A DNA stretch of 64,000 nt. It comes from Metellina segmentata (lineage: Eukaryota > Arthropoda > Arachnida > Araneae > Tetragnathidae). The notes below the pieces were generated by a model, which was given only the letters and a program-made list of their open reading frames with translations, was not told the DNA's origin and made no database searches. The stretch is from assembly GCA_947359465.1 (NCBI GenBank), contig OX375872.1, positions 77,977,100-78,041,099 on the forward strand, given 5' to 3'. Of this stretch, positions 13,280 to 23,132 are shown in pieces (position 1 is the stretch's first letter; every line of letters starts with the position of its first letter). Position numbers and translations under genes: made by a program.

Positions 13280-13693
13280 TTAGTTATTGAACCACGACTT
13301 CATATGGTCAGCTGCTGTCGACGTCAAGTTCGGTCCTTCATGGTTTCCAACTTTCTCAACGTCATAGCGATCATGGGGTTTCACTTTCTTCACTCGATAT
13401 GGTCCTAAGAATTTCGGTCGTAATTTCATTCCGACACCAAATTGAGTCCGCTGAATAGCAATAAGATCGCCCTCTTTGTATTGATGAGGTTTCTTCCTCT
13501 TCTTATCATACGTTCTTTTATTCTCTTCCTGAATTTTTAGGATATTCTCTTTGGCATCGTCTCTTAATTTCTTCCTCTTCTCTAGAAAAACTTCAGTATA
13601 TTCTTCTTCTAAAAGCTGGACTATCTTGAGATCTTCTTTGTTTCGCATTTTCACACAGTTTCGAAAGTTCCTTCTATCCGTCTTTTCCGTCAA
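13280..13693 (-). pseudogene. Gypsy integrase C-terminal fragment
   Basis: 137 codons with no upstream catalytic core. It reads YKEGDLIAIQRTQFGVGMKL, FLGPYRVKKVKPHDRYDVEK (GPY/F-type domain) and GPNLTSTAADHMKSW. This parallels residues of the larger Gypsy element's integrase tail residue for residue in places, with clear divergence elsewhere, so the two belong to related but separate families. The upstream part of the frame (EEEYTEVFLEKRKKLRDDAK) is charged and likely coiled. Alone it has no enzymatic activity. Confidence 0.9.
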
Positions 13694-13705
13694 CTCGTCT
13701 TTTCC

Positions 13706-13801
13706 GTCTACGCGTTTTTTCGTCTACGCGTTTTTTCGTCTACGCGTTTTTTCGTCTACGCGTTTTTTCGTCTACGCGTTTTTTCGTCTACGCGTTTTCT
13801 T
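13706..13801. repeat. 16 bp x 6 tandem repeat in the Gypsy leader
   Basis: The unit GTCTACGCGTTTTTTC starts at 13706, 13722, 13738, 13754, 13770 and 13786, the last one slightly altered. Each unit holds ACGCGT. It lies where the deletion joins leader to integrase. Confidence 0.95.
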
Positions 13802-14034
13802 TTTTGTCGTTTCAGTCTATCATCAGCACCACGTCAGGAGAAGTCATGAAACTGTTCTTGCAGATGATTAAAACACAAGTCCAGGTTTGCATAGGTAGTC
13901 AAAACATTCCGCCGGCCGGTTCAATCGTCACTGCTTTCGGGGTCTGCTAATCCGTCGTTCAAGCCCTCGTACGAAGGAGGAGAATCGTCGCGGTCGTCAA
14001 CGGTTTTTCACATCGCGGTCGAACCCCCATTTTT
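13802..14034. other. Leader and primer-binding region of the deleted Gypsy element
   Basis: Noncoding, more GC-rich than its surroundings. The primer-binding candidate on the minus strand begins TGGGGGTTCGACCG within a few bases of the LTR at 14035. Confidence 0.6.
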
Positions 14035-14401
14035 TGTAAGATTCGTGTTGTTCTGTTTGGTAAGGTCTATATTAAAGACTTCGAATCTTACAGCACATTG
14101 ACATTTAATGAATAAATATATACAATTATTATGTACAGTTGAGTTATATTTCAAAAAAGTTCCGTCATTATCGGCAGCAGTCGTCTCTGCTCGGAAAAAA
14201 TACGTCAGCTCTCAATGGCGTCCAGGGGAAAAAGTGTCTGTTCTATTAATTTTCTCGTAACTGAATACCAGAATGTGAATGGCTCGTGACAGTCTTGCCT
14301 TGCATTCCTACTACAATGCAACTGACTCCTACCAGTCTCGTTGCTCTTATAATGAGTTCTTTCCAGACTAGTAGACAACTACCGTTGTTTAGTATTCCTA
14401 C

Positions 14402-14402
<1 letters not shown>
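14035..14402 (-). repeat. 5' LTR of the deleted Gypsy element
   Basis: 368 bp, the same as 12816-13183 by eye. Confidence 0.95.
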
Positions 14403-14452
<50 letters not shown>

Positions 14453-14474
14453 TGTATGCGTGTGTGTGTGTATG
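14403..14474. repeat. Compound microsatellite (TA)n(TATG)n(TG)n
   Basis: TA to about 14425, then about 8 units of TATG, then a short TG run. It is the right half of the array interrupted by the deleted Gypsy element. Confidence 0.95.
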
Positions 14475-14599
14475 ATGTGGGGGAGGTGTTCTGAATTACC
14501 TCGGTGGCAAGTATTCCCATCGGCTATTGACTAATACAATGTAATGAGAAATTATTAAAATTGCAAAGCAAATAATTCCCATTTAATTTTTTACGAAGG

Positions 14600-14873
14600 T
14601 GTAACTAAAGTGAAAGTCCGAAACTGCTTTCGAAATTCTCAGTTCGCACGGGATCTACCGAGAGCTACAGAAGTTGCTTGTTTTCGTGTTCTCGCCGGAC
14701 ACGACTACCCACAGAATCATCTCTACGGAATTAGGTTGTCAGACTCTCCAACGTGCCCTCTGTGTGGCCTGTCAAACATGACAGGAACCCTCCTCAACAG
14801 TTGCCGGGTCAGTCTCATTGACGTCGCAATGTATTATTCTGGTGATGAGAGTTCCATATTTATTTCTGTTTGA
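14600..14873 (+). pseudogene. C-terminal fragment of a non-LTR retrotransposon ORF2
   Basis: The frame reads RATEVACFRVLAGHDYPQNH, then LYGIRLSDSPTCPLCGLSNM. This matches the pattern LRTGHDxLxxHLxRxGLxxSPxCPLC that closes the ORF2 protein of Jockey/R1/I-type LINEs, including the paired cysteines of CPLC. The usual HLLxxCP continuation is degraded to LLNSCRVS. Nothing upstream resembles reverse transcriptase, so this is a short remnant (5'-truncated LINE copies are common). It is too short to assign a clade. Confidence 0.7.
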
Positions 14874-15005
14874 AGACTATATAGGATTGCCAGACTCTTG
14901 ACAAAAATGCTGAGGTCTGGTTTATTATAAAAGATTATGAAATATTGACGGAATAGTTTAATTCGAACAACTAAAAAGACAATGAATGTCTTGTTCGCAC
15001 AATTG

Positions 15006-15265
15006 GCCGCGGTTGTCCGGTTGGAAGATCAACGGATTAGCAATCGGGGGGGGGGGGAGTTCAAATACAACCAGACCTTCGTGTACAAAAGGGGTTGGTG
15101 CACGTTAAATCTGTCGTAGCCTCAAATGTGCTCAAGTTGGCGGGGTGTGGAAGTTTGGAGAATGGGGGCCCCAGCTCATGTGTGATCTCCTCATCTGTGC
15201 TCGGACCTTTCCCTTTGGGTTTCGGGACCCAATAGCCCATCTTGTTACTCCAACGCGACTTTAAA
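15006..15265 (+). mobile_element. SINE-A copy
   Basis: Near full length. It has the head with TTGTCCGGTTGGAAG, the body with GGGTTGGTGCACGTTAAATC, the GGTGTGGAAGTTTGGAGA segment and the 3' part TAGCCCATCTTGTTACTCCA. A run of about 13 G at 15046 replaces part of the box-B region. Confidence 0.85.
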
Positions 15266-15359
15266 CTTTATACTTACTAGTTAGTGCAACACTAAAAACT
15301 AGTGTGCTTTGCGGATTCCTTTCTTTAATTATTTTTTAATTTGTTCCTACTTTTAATTT

Positions 15360-15690
15360 TGTTGGTTGGTTTTGGTGTTTTATGGCGCAAGGGGTATATT
15401 TAGCCAAGCTGCGCATGATGACAGACATACGGAGTTTCACGATTGGAGTTTCATGGCAGAAGGACATATTCTTTTTCTAGCTGCGCCAAACACAAGACAA
15501 CGTCAGTTGAAAATGTCGTGAATTGGGGAACAGAGTAGTGGGAGGAAATTAGAGAAGGATCGCTTGAGTATCCCGAGAGGACGACCCCCGTGTTTAATAA
15601 AGACTTCAAACCTCATGGGAAAAGAAAATATCACTCAGGTACCTCGAGTCCATGAAGCCCGCACACATCCGAAGAAGTGTTTTTGAGAGT
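15360..15690 (-). mobile_element. LINE-like 3' end (tail family C), minus orientation
   Basis: Starts with the TTGGTTGGTTTTGGTGTTTT tail, then TATGGCGCAAGG and GCCAAGCTGCGC, which fold into a hairpin. About 75 bp of extra sequence (15414-15480) interrupts it before CGCCAAACACAAGACAACG resumes. The following 200 bp (GGATCGCTTGAGTATCCCG and on) recurs at 19188-19465 and 28800-28955, so this is the 3' portion of a longer repeat, probably a LINE. Confidence 0.65.
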
Positions 15691-15710
15691 CTTGCGACTT
15701 GGTATGTAAG

Positions 15711-15990
15711 TATTTTTAATTAACGTCACACTGGAGCGACGCAACAGGTTGGCGACGGTTCAGTATCCATCCCGAAGAGAAAGAATCGAGGACTACACCT
15801 CGAAATCTTGAACCCCGGTCAGATGAATAAGTCAGCATCTGAGCAGGCACTCCGCTCTCTAAACTTCCATACTATGCCAACGTGAGGACATGTGAAGCCC
15901 CGTCTGATTTAACATGCACCAGGTGCCTTTGTACTCGCAACCCTCCGGATGATATTCCGTTACGCTTCCAACCGGATTACGATGGCCCTT
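15711..15990 (-). mobile_element. SINE-A copy
   Basis: Reverse-complement copy. The 3' end is at the left (AATTAACGTCACACTGGAGC), then the ATCCCGAAG segment, CTCTAAACTTCCATACTATG, TGATTTAACATGCACCAGG and the head at the right (CTTCCAACCGGATTACGATG). Confidence 0.85.
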
Positions 15991-16010
15991 TTGCGATTTG
16001 GAGACAAACA

Positions 16011-16805
16011 AAGCTTAAACTGAGACGTTCTCGACAAGGCAAAACATGAAAATTTGTGGTGTACAAGACCTCCTTATTTTTCAATAAAAAAGAAATCCCT
16101 CTACTAAAAGACTATATTTATAAAAACTACATGCTTCATTCATTATATTACAGTAAAATTATATTCATTCTTTGCATTATTTTTTTAAATATGAGGAATC
16201 GAATAAGTACTAACAATAAACAGCCTTCTTATACATGGTGATGAATAGGTACGCTTAAAAATTTTTTTACTGCTTGGAAAATCCTAATGCATGTTTTAAT
16301 ATTAACACAAATGTATACGGATTGAAGTAAACTAATTTTTATTGCAGTATGTTGAATGTAAAAATTATAAAAAAAAGTTGAATCGAAAAAATTTGAAATT
16401 CTGAAAAAAAGGCTGATTTTTTTCATAAAATTGGTGAATAAAAAAAATACTATCAATAAGAAATGAAATAAATTATGTTCATTGGATGAGTTATTACCAT
16501 AGAAAGGTTCATAAAAAATTACACCTCTTTAATATGAATAGAATTTTTTAAGAGCGTACCTATTCATCACCATGTATTAGAAGGCTGTTTATTGTAAGTA
16601 CTTATTCGATTCCTCATATTTTAAAAAATAATGCAAAGAATGAATATACTTTTACTGTAATATAATGAATGAAGCATGTAGTTTTTATAAATATAGTCTT
16701 TTAGTATTTGAGGGATTTCTTTTTTATTGAAAAATTAAGGTCTTGTACACCACAAATTTTCATGTTTTTCGTTGTTGAGAACGTCTCAGTTCCCTTAAAC
16801 TTTTG
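16011..16805. repeat. Long inverted repeat, ~255 bp arms and ~275 bp loop
   Basis: Left arm about 16011-16265 and right arm about 16541-16805 are inverted copies. Both contain CTGAGACGTTCTC, ACATGAAAATTTGTGGTGTA, a CATGCTTCATTCATTATATT-type stretch, AATCGAATAAGTACT and GATGAATAGGTACGC, with a few percent differences. The loop is AT-rich without a frame. It could be a foldback element or an inverted duplication. Open frames inside are AT-rich artefacts. Confidence 0.92.
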
Positions 16806-17070
16806 CTAGCGTCTATACATAGTGGATAGTTAATTACAATTATAAAATAATATCGTAAGCAATATTTTAGTAACAGAATCAATGCTCTGTATTGTTTTTC
16901 ATATAAAATCTTAATTGTTTTAACTACTTATTGCTAGGGCAACTTTTTGCAACAAATGCAACTTTTTTTAACACGTTCTACACTGCATGTAAAGTAATAA
17001 AACCAAAATTACTCCTTCATGGGGTAATGCTACATGGGTTTAGGTGTTGTGAGGGAGTTATAACCGCAAC

Positions 17071-17137
17071 ATAAATGCAACTTTCTGCATAAACGCAACT
17101 TTTTGCATAAACGCAACTTTTTGCATAAATGCAACCC
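17071..17137. repeat. 18 bp tandem repeat, ~4 units, in the hAT remnant
   Basis: The unit ATAAACGCAACTTTTTGC starts at 17071, 17089, 17107 and 17125 (partial). It is an amplified form of the element's terminal GCAACTTTTTGC motif, the type of site hAT transposases bind. Confidence 0.93.
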
Positions 17138-17229
17138 ACTTGCAACGTTTTAAAATTTAGCTTAAAATTGATTAATATGAAATTACTATTTGATTTTTTG
17201 GCCCTCTTAATCAACTCTTCGATTTAGTG

Positions 17230-17585
17230 TGTCTGATCTTGTGAACGCCAAAGTATTGCGGATCAAACCAGAAGTTCATGGAAAGGAAGTGTTCGTGCTA
17301 ACAGACGAAAGTGAAATAAATGGCAAGAAGTAGCTTTAACACATTGGTTGGCACTGTTGGTAATCCAGAGGAAACTTGCGCAATCGACTACAGAGTTTGC
17401 GAGGTGAGTGTCGATCATGTTGTTCGCCTTGTAGATGACGTTTTAAAATATCTGAATGTTGAGCGAAAGGTTTTTGCGCTTTTGCTATCCGATATAGCTT
17501 ATTATATGACTCCGGCTGGAAACACATTCAAAATACATTATCCGCAATTGCTACACTTTCCTGGGAGGATCCCCCCCCAAGTCAG
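17230..17585 (+). pseudogene. hAT transposase core fragment, frameshifted
   Basis: First piece (from 17230): VSDLVNAKVLRIKPEVHGKE, VFVLTDESEINGKK, then a stop; the Asp of LTDES sits where hAT enzymes have their first catalytic residue. Another frame continues with SSFNTLVGTVGNPEETCAID and then ERKVFALLLSDIAYYMTPAG, NTFKIHYPQLLHFPG. The LLLSDxAxYM and YPxLxH patterns are typical of hAT cores around the second Asp and the insertion domain. The start and the C-terminal dimerisation region are absent, so it is non-functional. It agrees with the 8 bp duplication and hAT-type ends. Confidence 0.8.
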
Positions 17586-17891
17586 TATTTGCTACTGCAA
17601 CAGTGTCAGGCAACATCAGTCTCTGCTGAGTAAATTGTTTCAATGTTAAAGAAATTACTGGCCAAGAATCGACCATTAAACGACATCAACGTTCTTCTGT
17701 ATATAATGATGTATTATACAGAAGTACGGTGTACACAATTCAAATTGTCAATATTTTTTCATTTTTTACAAATAATTTATTTTGGATTTTAGTGTATCAA
17801 AAATAAATGCAACTTTATTTCCATAAAAGCAACTTTAGGTAATGATAACTGCAACTTTTCTCAGTTTTACTGCAACAAAAAAGTTGCCCTA

Positions 17892-18264
17892 CTTAAAGCT
17901 TTGTGTGTTTCGAGCAGAGTATGGTAGATCCCAAGAAAGACTAACTTCGCCTGCTCCTTGAATATTGTTGGTAGATACACGCACTCAGAAAAAGGAGTTC
18001 ACTCGATTCAATTTTCAAGAAGTGGAAAAGTCCCCCTGTGTGACCCTATGTGCCAAGAAAACCACCAACCGCAAAGCATAAATGACATCTAAATCATACA
18101 CCCACTAACTACCGAGATCGGGTTTCACGGCCACCTGCAGAAGAGGAGGAAAATGCCATCACTGGGATCGCTCCCTAGCAAGCCAAGGAGGTTGCAGTAA
18201 TAAAGATGTAAAAATGCGGTGAAAAGGAGATCTGTTAATATGATAACTTCTTTTATTTCGTGTT
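17892..18264. other. No recognisable feature
   Basis: About 370 bp of unannotated sequence after the hAT target duplication. A short AAAACCACCAACCGCAAAGC segment may be old repeat debris. Confidence 0.4.
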
Positions 18265-18737
18265 ATATCTCCAAGTGGCTTCCACAAGATATCTGCATCA
18301 TAATCTGACCAATTCTATTAATCACGAGATACCTCTCGTTATCAAGATACAACCAACTTTTTCCTGATTGAGATTTTCTCAGGTTACTTTTAATGACGAA
18401 ATCTTGATGGACGAGGTACCTCGTTCATTAAAACTGACTGCATCTGGATCTCGACATTATCAAAAAGTCGGGACTACTTTGTTAACGAGGTATTTCGTAT
18501 TTAACAAAATTGGCCAGATCTTGATAGACAAGCTATATCGTCCATAAAAATCTGACCAATTCTGCTAACGACGAGATACCTCGTCATCAAGATGTTGCTG
18601 ACTTTTACCTAATCGTGATCTGCTCAGTTTTCTTGTAATGACGAGAGACGATGAGATCTTGATGGACGAGATATCTCGTCCAAAACAGTTTTTCTAATGA
18701 CGAGATATGTCGTCGAAACAACCACCAGGAGGGTTAA
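18265..18737. mobile_element. TTAA-type palindrome-rich MITE, copy 1
   Basis: The right end is well preserved (ACAACCACCAGGAGGG before TTAA); the left end is degraded (TCTCCAAGTGG). The interior repeats GACGAGATATCTCGTC-type palindromes between CATCAAGAT and TCTGACCAATTTTGCTAA segments in alternating orientation. Confidence 0.82.
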
Positions 18738-19187
18738 TGAGCAAGGTTGAATTGTTTAACATTTGACTTAAATTGGACACAAACATTAGAACTAGGATGC
18801 CGAAAAGATCGGTATCCCTTGACAAGAACAATTAAAACTCTGACAGACAAATAAACGACGAGACCTGAAACAACATCGACAAAAAAATAGATGATTTTTT
18901 TAAACATAAAGTAGAGTGAAATGCCAGTTTTTAGTCTAACATCCTTAATTTTTCAGGAAACCAACCAGTAAATGCGGAGATCCTTTCAGATTCAAATGGT
19001 GATGGCATGATTGGATGATGGGTTTGTCATGCGCTATCAGAACTTCCAGTACAGACCCTACTCCCTGTCTCCGATTGAGGCTAGCATCCAGTCGAGATAA
19101 TATGCTAGGTTTGATTATGTACATGATCTGTCTCCTCACTTTCCAAGCTTTGTCCAAGATTAGGCACAACTGGTCATTTTTTAACTC
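18738..19187. other. No recognisable feature
   Basis: About 450 bp. Open frames on both strands (for example 102 codons at 18945-19253 minus) show no known motif and overlap the next repeat. Confidence 0.4.
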
Positions 19188-19465
19188 AGTTTGGTTGACT
19201 GTTTTTAAGTTTTGTGGCGCAAGGGCCATATTTGACCAAGCTGCGCCAAACACAAGACAACGTCAAGTATAAAATGTCGAGAGAGGGAAAAGAAGAGGGA
19301 TTAGGAATAGAGTAATGTGATAAAAGCAGAAAAGGAAAGCTTGTGTTTCCTGGGAGCCCGTGTATACTAAAGACAGTAAACCCCTTGGGAATAGAAAAGA
19401 TTACAAAAGTACTTCGGGCTCGTGAAGTCCGTACAAACCTAAAGGAGGTGTGCCGCAGATGGCTT
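19188..19465 (-). mobile_element. LINE-like 3' end (tail family C)
   Basis: The best copy of this repeat. On the minus strand it ends in CGCAGCTTGGTCAAATATGG, CCCTTGCGCCACAAAAC and an AACAGTCAACCAAAC tail. About 200 bp upstream of the tail matches 15490-15690. No reverse transcriptase frame is attached, as in a 5'-truncated LINE. Confidence 0.7.
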
Positions 19466-19849
19466 TAACTTGTCTAAACAGAAAAGGAACAACGGCAAAT
19501 GGATTTGACTAAAAAGCTTGTTTAATGCTAAGCATTAGATTTCTTCCATTCGATTCAATCTTAGCATCTCGAGTTACCAGTGTTATTCCGCGTTACTGTT
19601 ATCAAGGCATAGGAAGCATGTTTCCGTTCCATCATATTCGAGTTTCAGCTTACAAAGAACACTCGAAGACTACGAGCAAAGGAATTCTCTTCAAAGTTTC
19701 TAAGCACAATTCTATTAGATTTTGAAAAACTACTGCTTTTAATTAGGATTGAAAAGCTGACCAGACCTGGGGTAAGTAGGAAATTTAAAACTATCTGAGG
19801 ATTCCCCTTTCGAAACTAAACAAACTAGTGCAGAGATGTAGTAACAGTT
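19466..19849. other. No recognisable feature
   Basis: Noncoding. The 66-codon frame at 19525-19725 has no motif I know. Confidence 0.4.
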
Positions 19850-20265
19850 ACTCCCTCTCCTTCCTTTTTTGACGCGCGTGAAAACGTCTTTAAGATCAGA
19901 CCAGTTCTAAGTGACTAGTACAGAAGGTTAAACATCACGAAAAATGGGCATCGAGTTCGGTCTAATAATAATTTCTGTATTATCAACACAAACCAAATCA
20001 ACCTCGGGCCATTTGATAGCTGAGGGAACAAAGACTTGTTAGTGACCTTGAGTTCGCACGCCACGATAAAGGGGAGGAGGTGGTGCTTCAGGAACTCACT
20101 CTCCTTCCCTTTTATGACGCGTGAACAGGTCTTAAGATCAGGCCAATACTAGGTGACCAGTACAGAAAGTTGAGCATCACGGAAAATGGGCATCGAGTTC
20201 GGTCTAATAATTTCTGTATTACCAACGCGAACCAAACCAACCTAGAGTCATTTGATAGCTGAGTG
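19850..20265. repeat. Direct duplication of ~180 bp, period ~245 bp
   Basis: Copies at about 19850-20030 and 20095-20265 share AAATGGGCATCGAGTTCGGT, CTAATAATTTCTGTATTA and CCATTTGATAGCTGAG or TCATTTGATAGCTGAG, with small indels. It could be a tandem duplication or two copies of one interspersed repeat. Confidence 0.88.
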
Positions 20266-20775
20266 GAGGGGGCGGTGCTTCGGGGACATTCCGCTGCACC
20301 GTGCAATTTCCAAATCAGTATAACTCGGGAATGCGAAGCGCTATGATGAAATCGGTCCCAAATGGAAAGTGTTGTTGAGATCTGTCGATTTAAGACACAA
20401 GTGAAAATCGAATACAGTGTCGGTTGTGAAACTTTCGATTGCAGTTGAAACATTTTAAAAATTTCACAATGTTGGCATATTATTTGTCGAAAAGCCAAGC
20501 AGAAATACATCGAACTCGCTCTTGCTTTTGATAAACACTGAATTAGCTATTAGAATTGAATTTGTGTGTTTCATTTACTACACCTAAATAAATACTATGC
20601 GCCAACGAGACATATTCACGTATATTCTTGCTGCTGTTCTGCGACAGCTTACCCGATTTTTCATGCAATTTCTTGATCAAGACATTCTTGCAAAACGGGA
20701 CTTTCGAGCCCTAAAAAAAAATGGCATGTATTTCAATTAGATACGAAATTCTCCCTTATGAATGTTAGCTACGTG
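20266..20775. other. No recognisable feature
   Basis: About 500 bp. The 132-codon minus frame at 20112-20510 overlaps the duplicated repeat and has no known motif. Confidence 0.4.
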
Positions 20776-21173
20776 TTAACCCTCTGGTGGTTGTCTTTTT
20801 TTTTAAGACCCTCCCCGAATCCACTCACCGTTAGGTTTAGAGTGTAATAAGATCCGGGGGGAAAGGGTGGCGACTTCCATCGCAGCACAAGGAGGTCCAT
20901 AGGGACCTACGCCGGCCGAACGATCACTTATTGATTCAAAGGGAAATGGTATGGGGCAGGTTCTGGTGGTTGTCTTGACAAGATATCATGTCATTAGCAA
21001 ATCTGAAATCGTGATGGACAAGATATTTCGTCATAAACAATACAAAAACTGACCATATCTTGATCTCGTCATCACAAAAAAATCGGCAATATCCAGATGA
21101 CGATACATCTCGTCATGAAGCACAATTGGTAGGATCTTTCGGACTACCATTACGATAGCACTTTGAGGGTTAA
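20776..21173. mobile_element. TTAA-type palindrome-rich MITE, copy 2, with an insertion
   Basis: TTAA at 20776-20779 and 21170-21173 flank ends CCCTCTGGTGGTTGTC and ACTTTGAGGG. The interior has GATGGACAAGATATTTCGTC-type units. A retroposon occupies 20798-20961; without it the MITE is about 210 bp, matching the short copies at 22919 and 26495. Confidence 0.88.
20798..20961 (-). mobile_element. Retroposon inserted in a MITE, 15 bp target duplication
   Basis: The 15-mer TCTGGTGGTTGTCTT occurs at 20783-20797 and 20962-20976, flanking 164 bp that begin with a T run on the plus strand, i.e. an A tail on the minus strand. The insert holds AAGGGTGGCGACTTCCATCG and AGGTCCATAGGGACCTACG. This is classic target-primed insertion. 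The source RNA is unknown to me; it does not resemble SINE-A or SINE-B. Confidence 0.88.
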
Positions 21174-21237
21174 ATACATCGCGATGTTGAGAAATAGGAA
21201 TAAGAAATTCGAGAAAACGCGAACAAGTAGCGAGGTT

Positions 21238-21400
21238 GACTGGTTGGGTTTTTATGCAGCACGCGCTATATTTGGCCATGCTGCTACGTACACAAGACGT
21301 ACAATACCAATGGAATACACACACACAATGGAAGTTTCACTGACACAGAAGATCGAAATACACCCATGGAGGATTGCAGGCAGCGAGGAGAAAAGGGGAT
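21238..21400 (-). mobile_element. SINE-B copy, 5' truncated
   Basis: The minus strand matches the SINE-B body (GGGTGTATTTC, TCTTCTGTGTCAGTGAAACT, GTCTTGTGTACG) and the tail TGGCCAAATATAGCGCGTGC, TGCATAAAAACCCAACCAG. The tRNA-like head is missing. Confidence 0.82.
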
Positions 21401-22126
21401 GATCACCCAAAAAACACATGCAACCGTGTTTAATGGCATCCGAGGCACACTTATGACAAGCGTAACTGGTAAATAAGTCATGATACTCGCATAAAAAGAG
21501 AGACCTGGCGTATTTTTTTCTCCCGTTCCTTATCTCGAGCGGAAAAAACACGGCGGGGGCAGACAGCGTTTCGGGGTTAATTGTTGAACACATGGCGTCA
21601 GAAAGTCAGATCTGTGGGGAGGTTTCGGCGATTATTCAGCCCCATTCCCCAGACCCTTTGACATCGCAGTAATTGACAAGTCCTTCCAACGCACAGTTAG
21701 CGATGAAATGTGTCGGGGGCAATGTGGGTTAGCACTAATCACCGGGACACCCGCGGACACCAGGGAGGTTGGAGAGCGTCGAATTCGCTGCGCGGAAGAA
21801 GTTGCCTGGAAGAGAAAGGAGAGCGCGTCTACCAACAACAGGAGGGGTGCAAAGGCATGAGTTACCTTTATGGGTGTTAAGATTGGTGTTATGTCGTCGG
21901 TTCTTGCGCTTGCGCTCGCATAGGGTCAGCACTTTTATCCCGTGGAAAATTCGTTACGCCGTTTTTTTATGGTCTCGCCAACTCAAGGACCCATTGTGAG
22001 GCAGTTGTTGCTTTATTTTCCAGAGGGTGAACTGTAAGAAATGAGTTGCGGCGTTGCTGTGCTTTCGACAACAGGATATGGAACCCAGAAGCTTGTTGTA
22101 GACTAGAACGTCGGGATAGATACTGA
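21401..22126. other. No recognisable feature
   Basis: Slightly GC-richer than average. Several overlapping frames of 65-113 codons on both strands show no motif. Confidence 0.4.
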
Positions 22127-22220
22127 GCGGATCGCGCCGGCCAATCAGAGACGAAAAAAGGAGTAATTTCCTTTGACAATCATTGTTTTTTTCCTTCGCT
22201 GATTGGCCGGCGCGATCCGC
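22127..22220. repeat. Perfect 22 bp inverted repeat, 50 bp loop
   Basis: Arms 22127-22148 and 22199-22220 are exact reverse complements, running GCGGATCGCGCCGG then CCAATCAG in the left arm. The arms are strikingly GC-rich in an AT-rich setting. They could be the termini of a tiny MITE or a structured RNA element. Confidence 0.95.
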
Positions 22221-22914
22221 GTTACTCTAGTGTAAAATAAGCTTGTATGTAAATAAGCTCGAAACAATCGTAATGCGCAGACACACCGCCCTGTCCGAAA
22301 TTGAATTAACGTAACTCAAATGAAGATATTTTTGATGAAATAAACTAAATCACACCGTATTAATTATGCTAATATATATTAATGTTCCCAGTATATTACT
22401 TTTTTTGTCAACTGATTATTGAATATGCATAAGAATAGCAAAAGGCCTATCTTTGGAATGGATCTTCAGGATGAAATAAGAAAAAGCACCACCTGTCTCT
22501 TTTAGGCTCTTCAGACGTTTAATGAGAAAAATTTCATGCTTTGTGTGTTCTTTCACTGAGAACAACAATATGATTGCAAGGGGTACATAAAGGAGTTGAC
22601 TTTTAATTCGATATTCTATTATATATCTTCTATATTCTATAAGTGAAATCCCTGAAAGCGCATTCGTATAATACGCAATGGTTCTGAAAAATACCGTAAC
22701 AAAACTGTGTTGAAAGTTTTACGAATTTTAAGATATTTTCCCACGATAACCCACTTCAATGCATATTTCTGAAATGAACCCTTTCAGACACTGACGTTCG
22801 GACCACCCTCCCATAGGTACGCCACTGATTCCATAAGTTCGCGAACTCCACAAGAATTTGGCAATTCAGAAACATCAGGCTACTTTCATTGACAACCAGT
22901 AGCGTAGCATAGCA
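22221..22914. other. No recognisable feature
   Basis: AT-rich sequence with no frame or repeat I recognise. Confidence 0.45.
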
Positions 22915-23132
22915 TTAACCCTCCAAGTGGTTTCGACGAGAAATCTCGTCCATCAGGATCTGAACAATTTTGCTAATAGTGAGATATCTCGTCATCAAGA
23001 TATTACCGACTTTGATGACGACGGGATCAAGATCTGATCAGTTTTCTAATGAGGAGATATCTCGCCCATTAAGATCTGGTCAGTTTTGTTAGTGATGAGA
23101 TACCTCGTCGAGACACACACACGGAGGGTTAA
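22915..23132. mobile_element. TTAA-type palindrome-rich MITE, copy 3
   Basis: TTAA at 22915-22918 and 23129-23132 flank a 210 bp element with ends CCCTCCAAGTGG and ACACGGAGGG. Inside are GACGAGAAATCTCGTC, GAGATATCTCGTCATCAAG and GATGAGATACCTCGTCGAGA. One of the cleanest copies. Confidence 0.92.

Larger units (their letters stand above)
12816..14402 (-). mobile_element. Deleted, non-autonomous Gypsy retrotransposon with identical LTRs
   Basis: LTRs at 12816-13183 and 14035-14402 are each 368 bp, begin TGTAAGATTCG and end ATTCCTACA, and I see no difference between them. Only about 850 bp of interior remains: the integrase C-terminus plus a 5' leader. It sits inside a TA array, so TATA-type target duplication cannot be told from the array. 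Identical LTRs imply very recent insertion, which an element lacking most of pol could only achieve with enzymes supplied by a relative. Confidence 0.95.
16935..17891 (+). mobile_element. hAT-like element remnant with imperfect 8 bp target duplication
   Basis: 957 bp. Termini are inverted (TAGGGCAACTTTTTGCAACA at left; the right end reads AAAAAAGTTGCCCTA). Flanks are CTTATTGC and CTTAAAGC, an 8 bp duplication with two differences. Copies of GCAACTTT recur just inside both ends as subterminal repeats, and the interior holds transposase remnants. Confidence 0.85.

Noticed and set aside
16056..16456. Frames inside the long inverted repeat
   Set aside because: They mirror each other on the two arms and are dominated by AT-coded residues.
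17071..17137. CRISPR-like array of short repeats
   Set aside because: Units are directly abutting 18 bp tandem repeats without spacers, inside an hAT remnant of a eukaryotic genome.
20112..20510. 132-codon minus frame
   Set aside because: It overlaps one unit of a direct duplication whose other unit does not keep the frame open.
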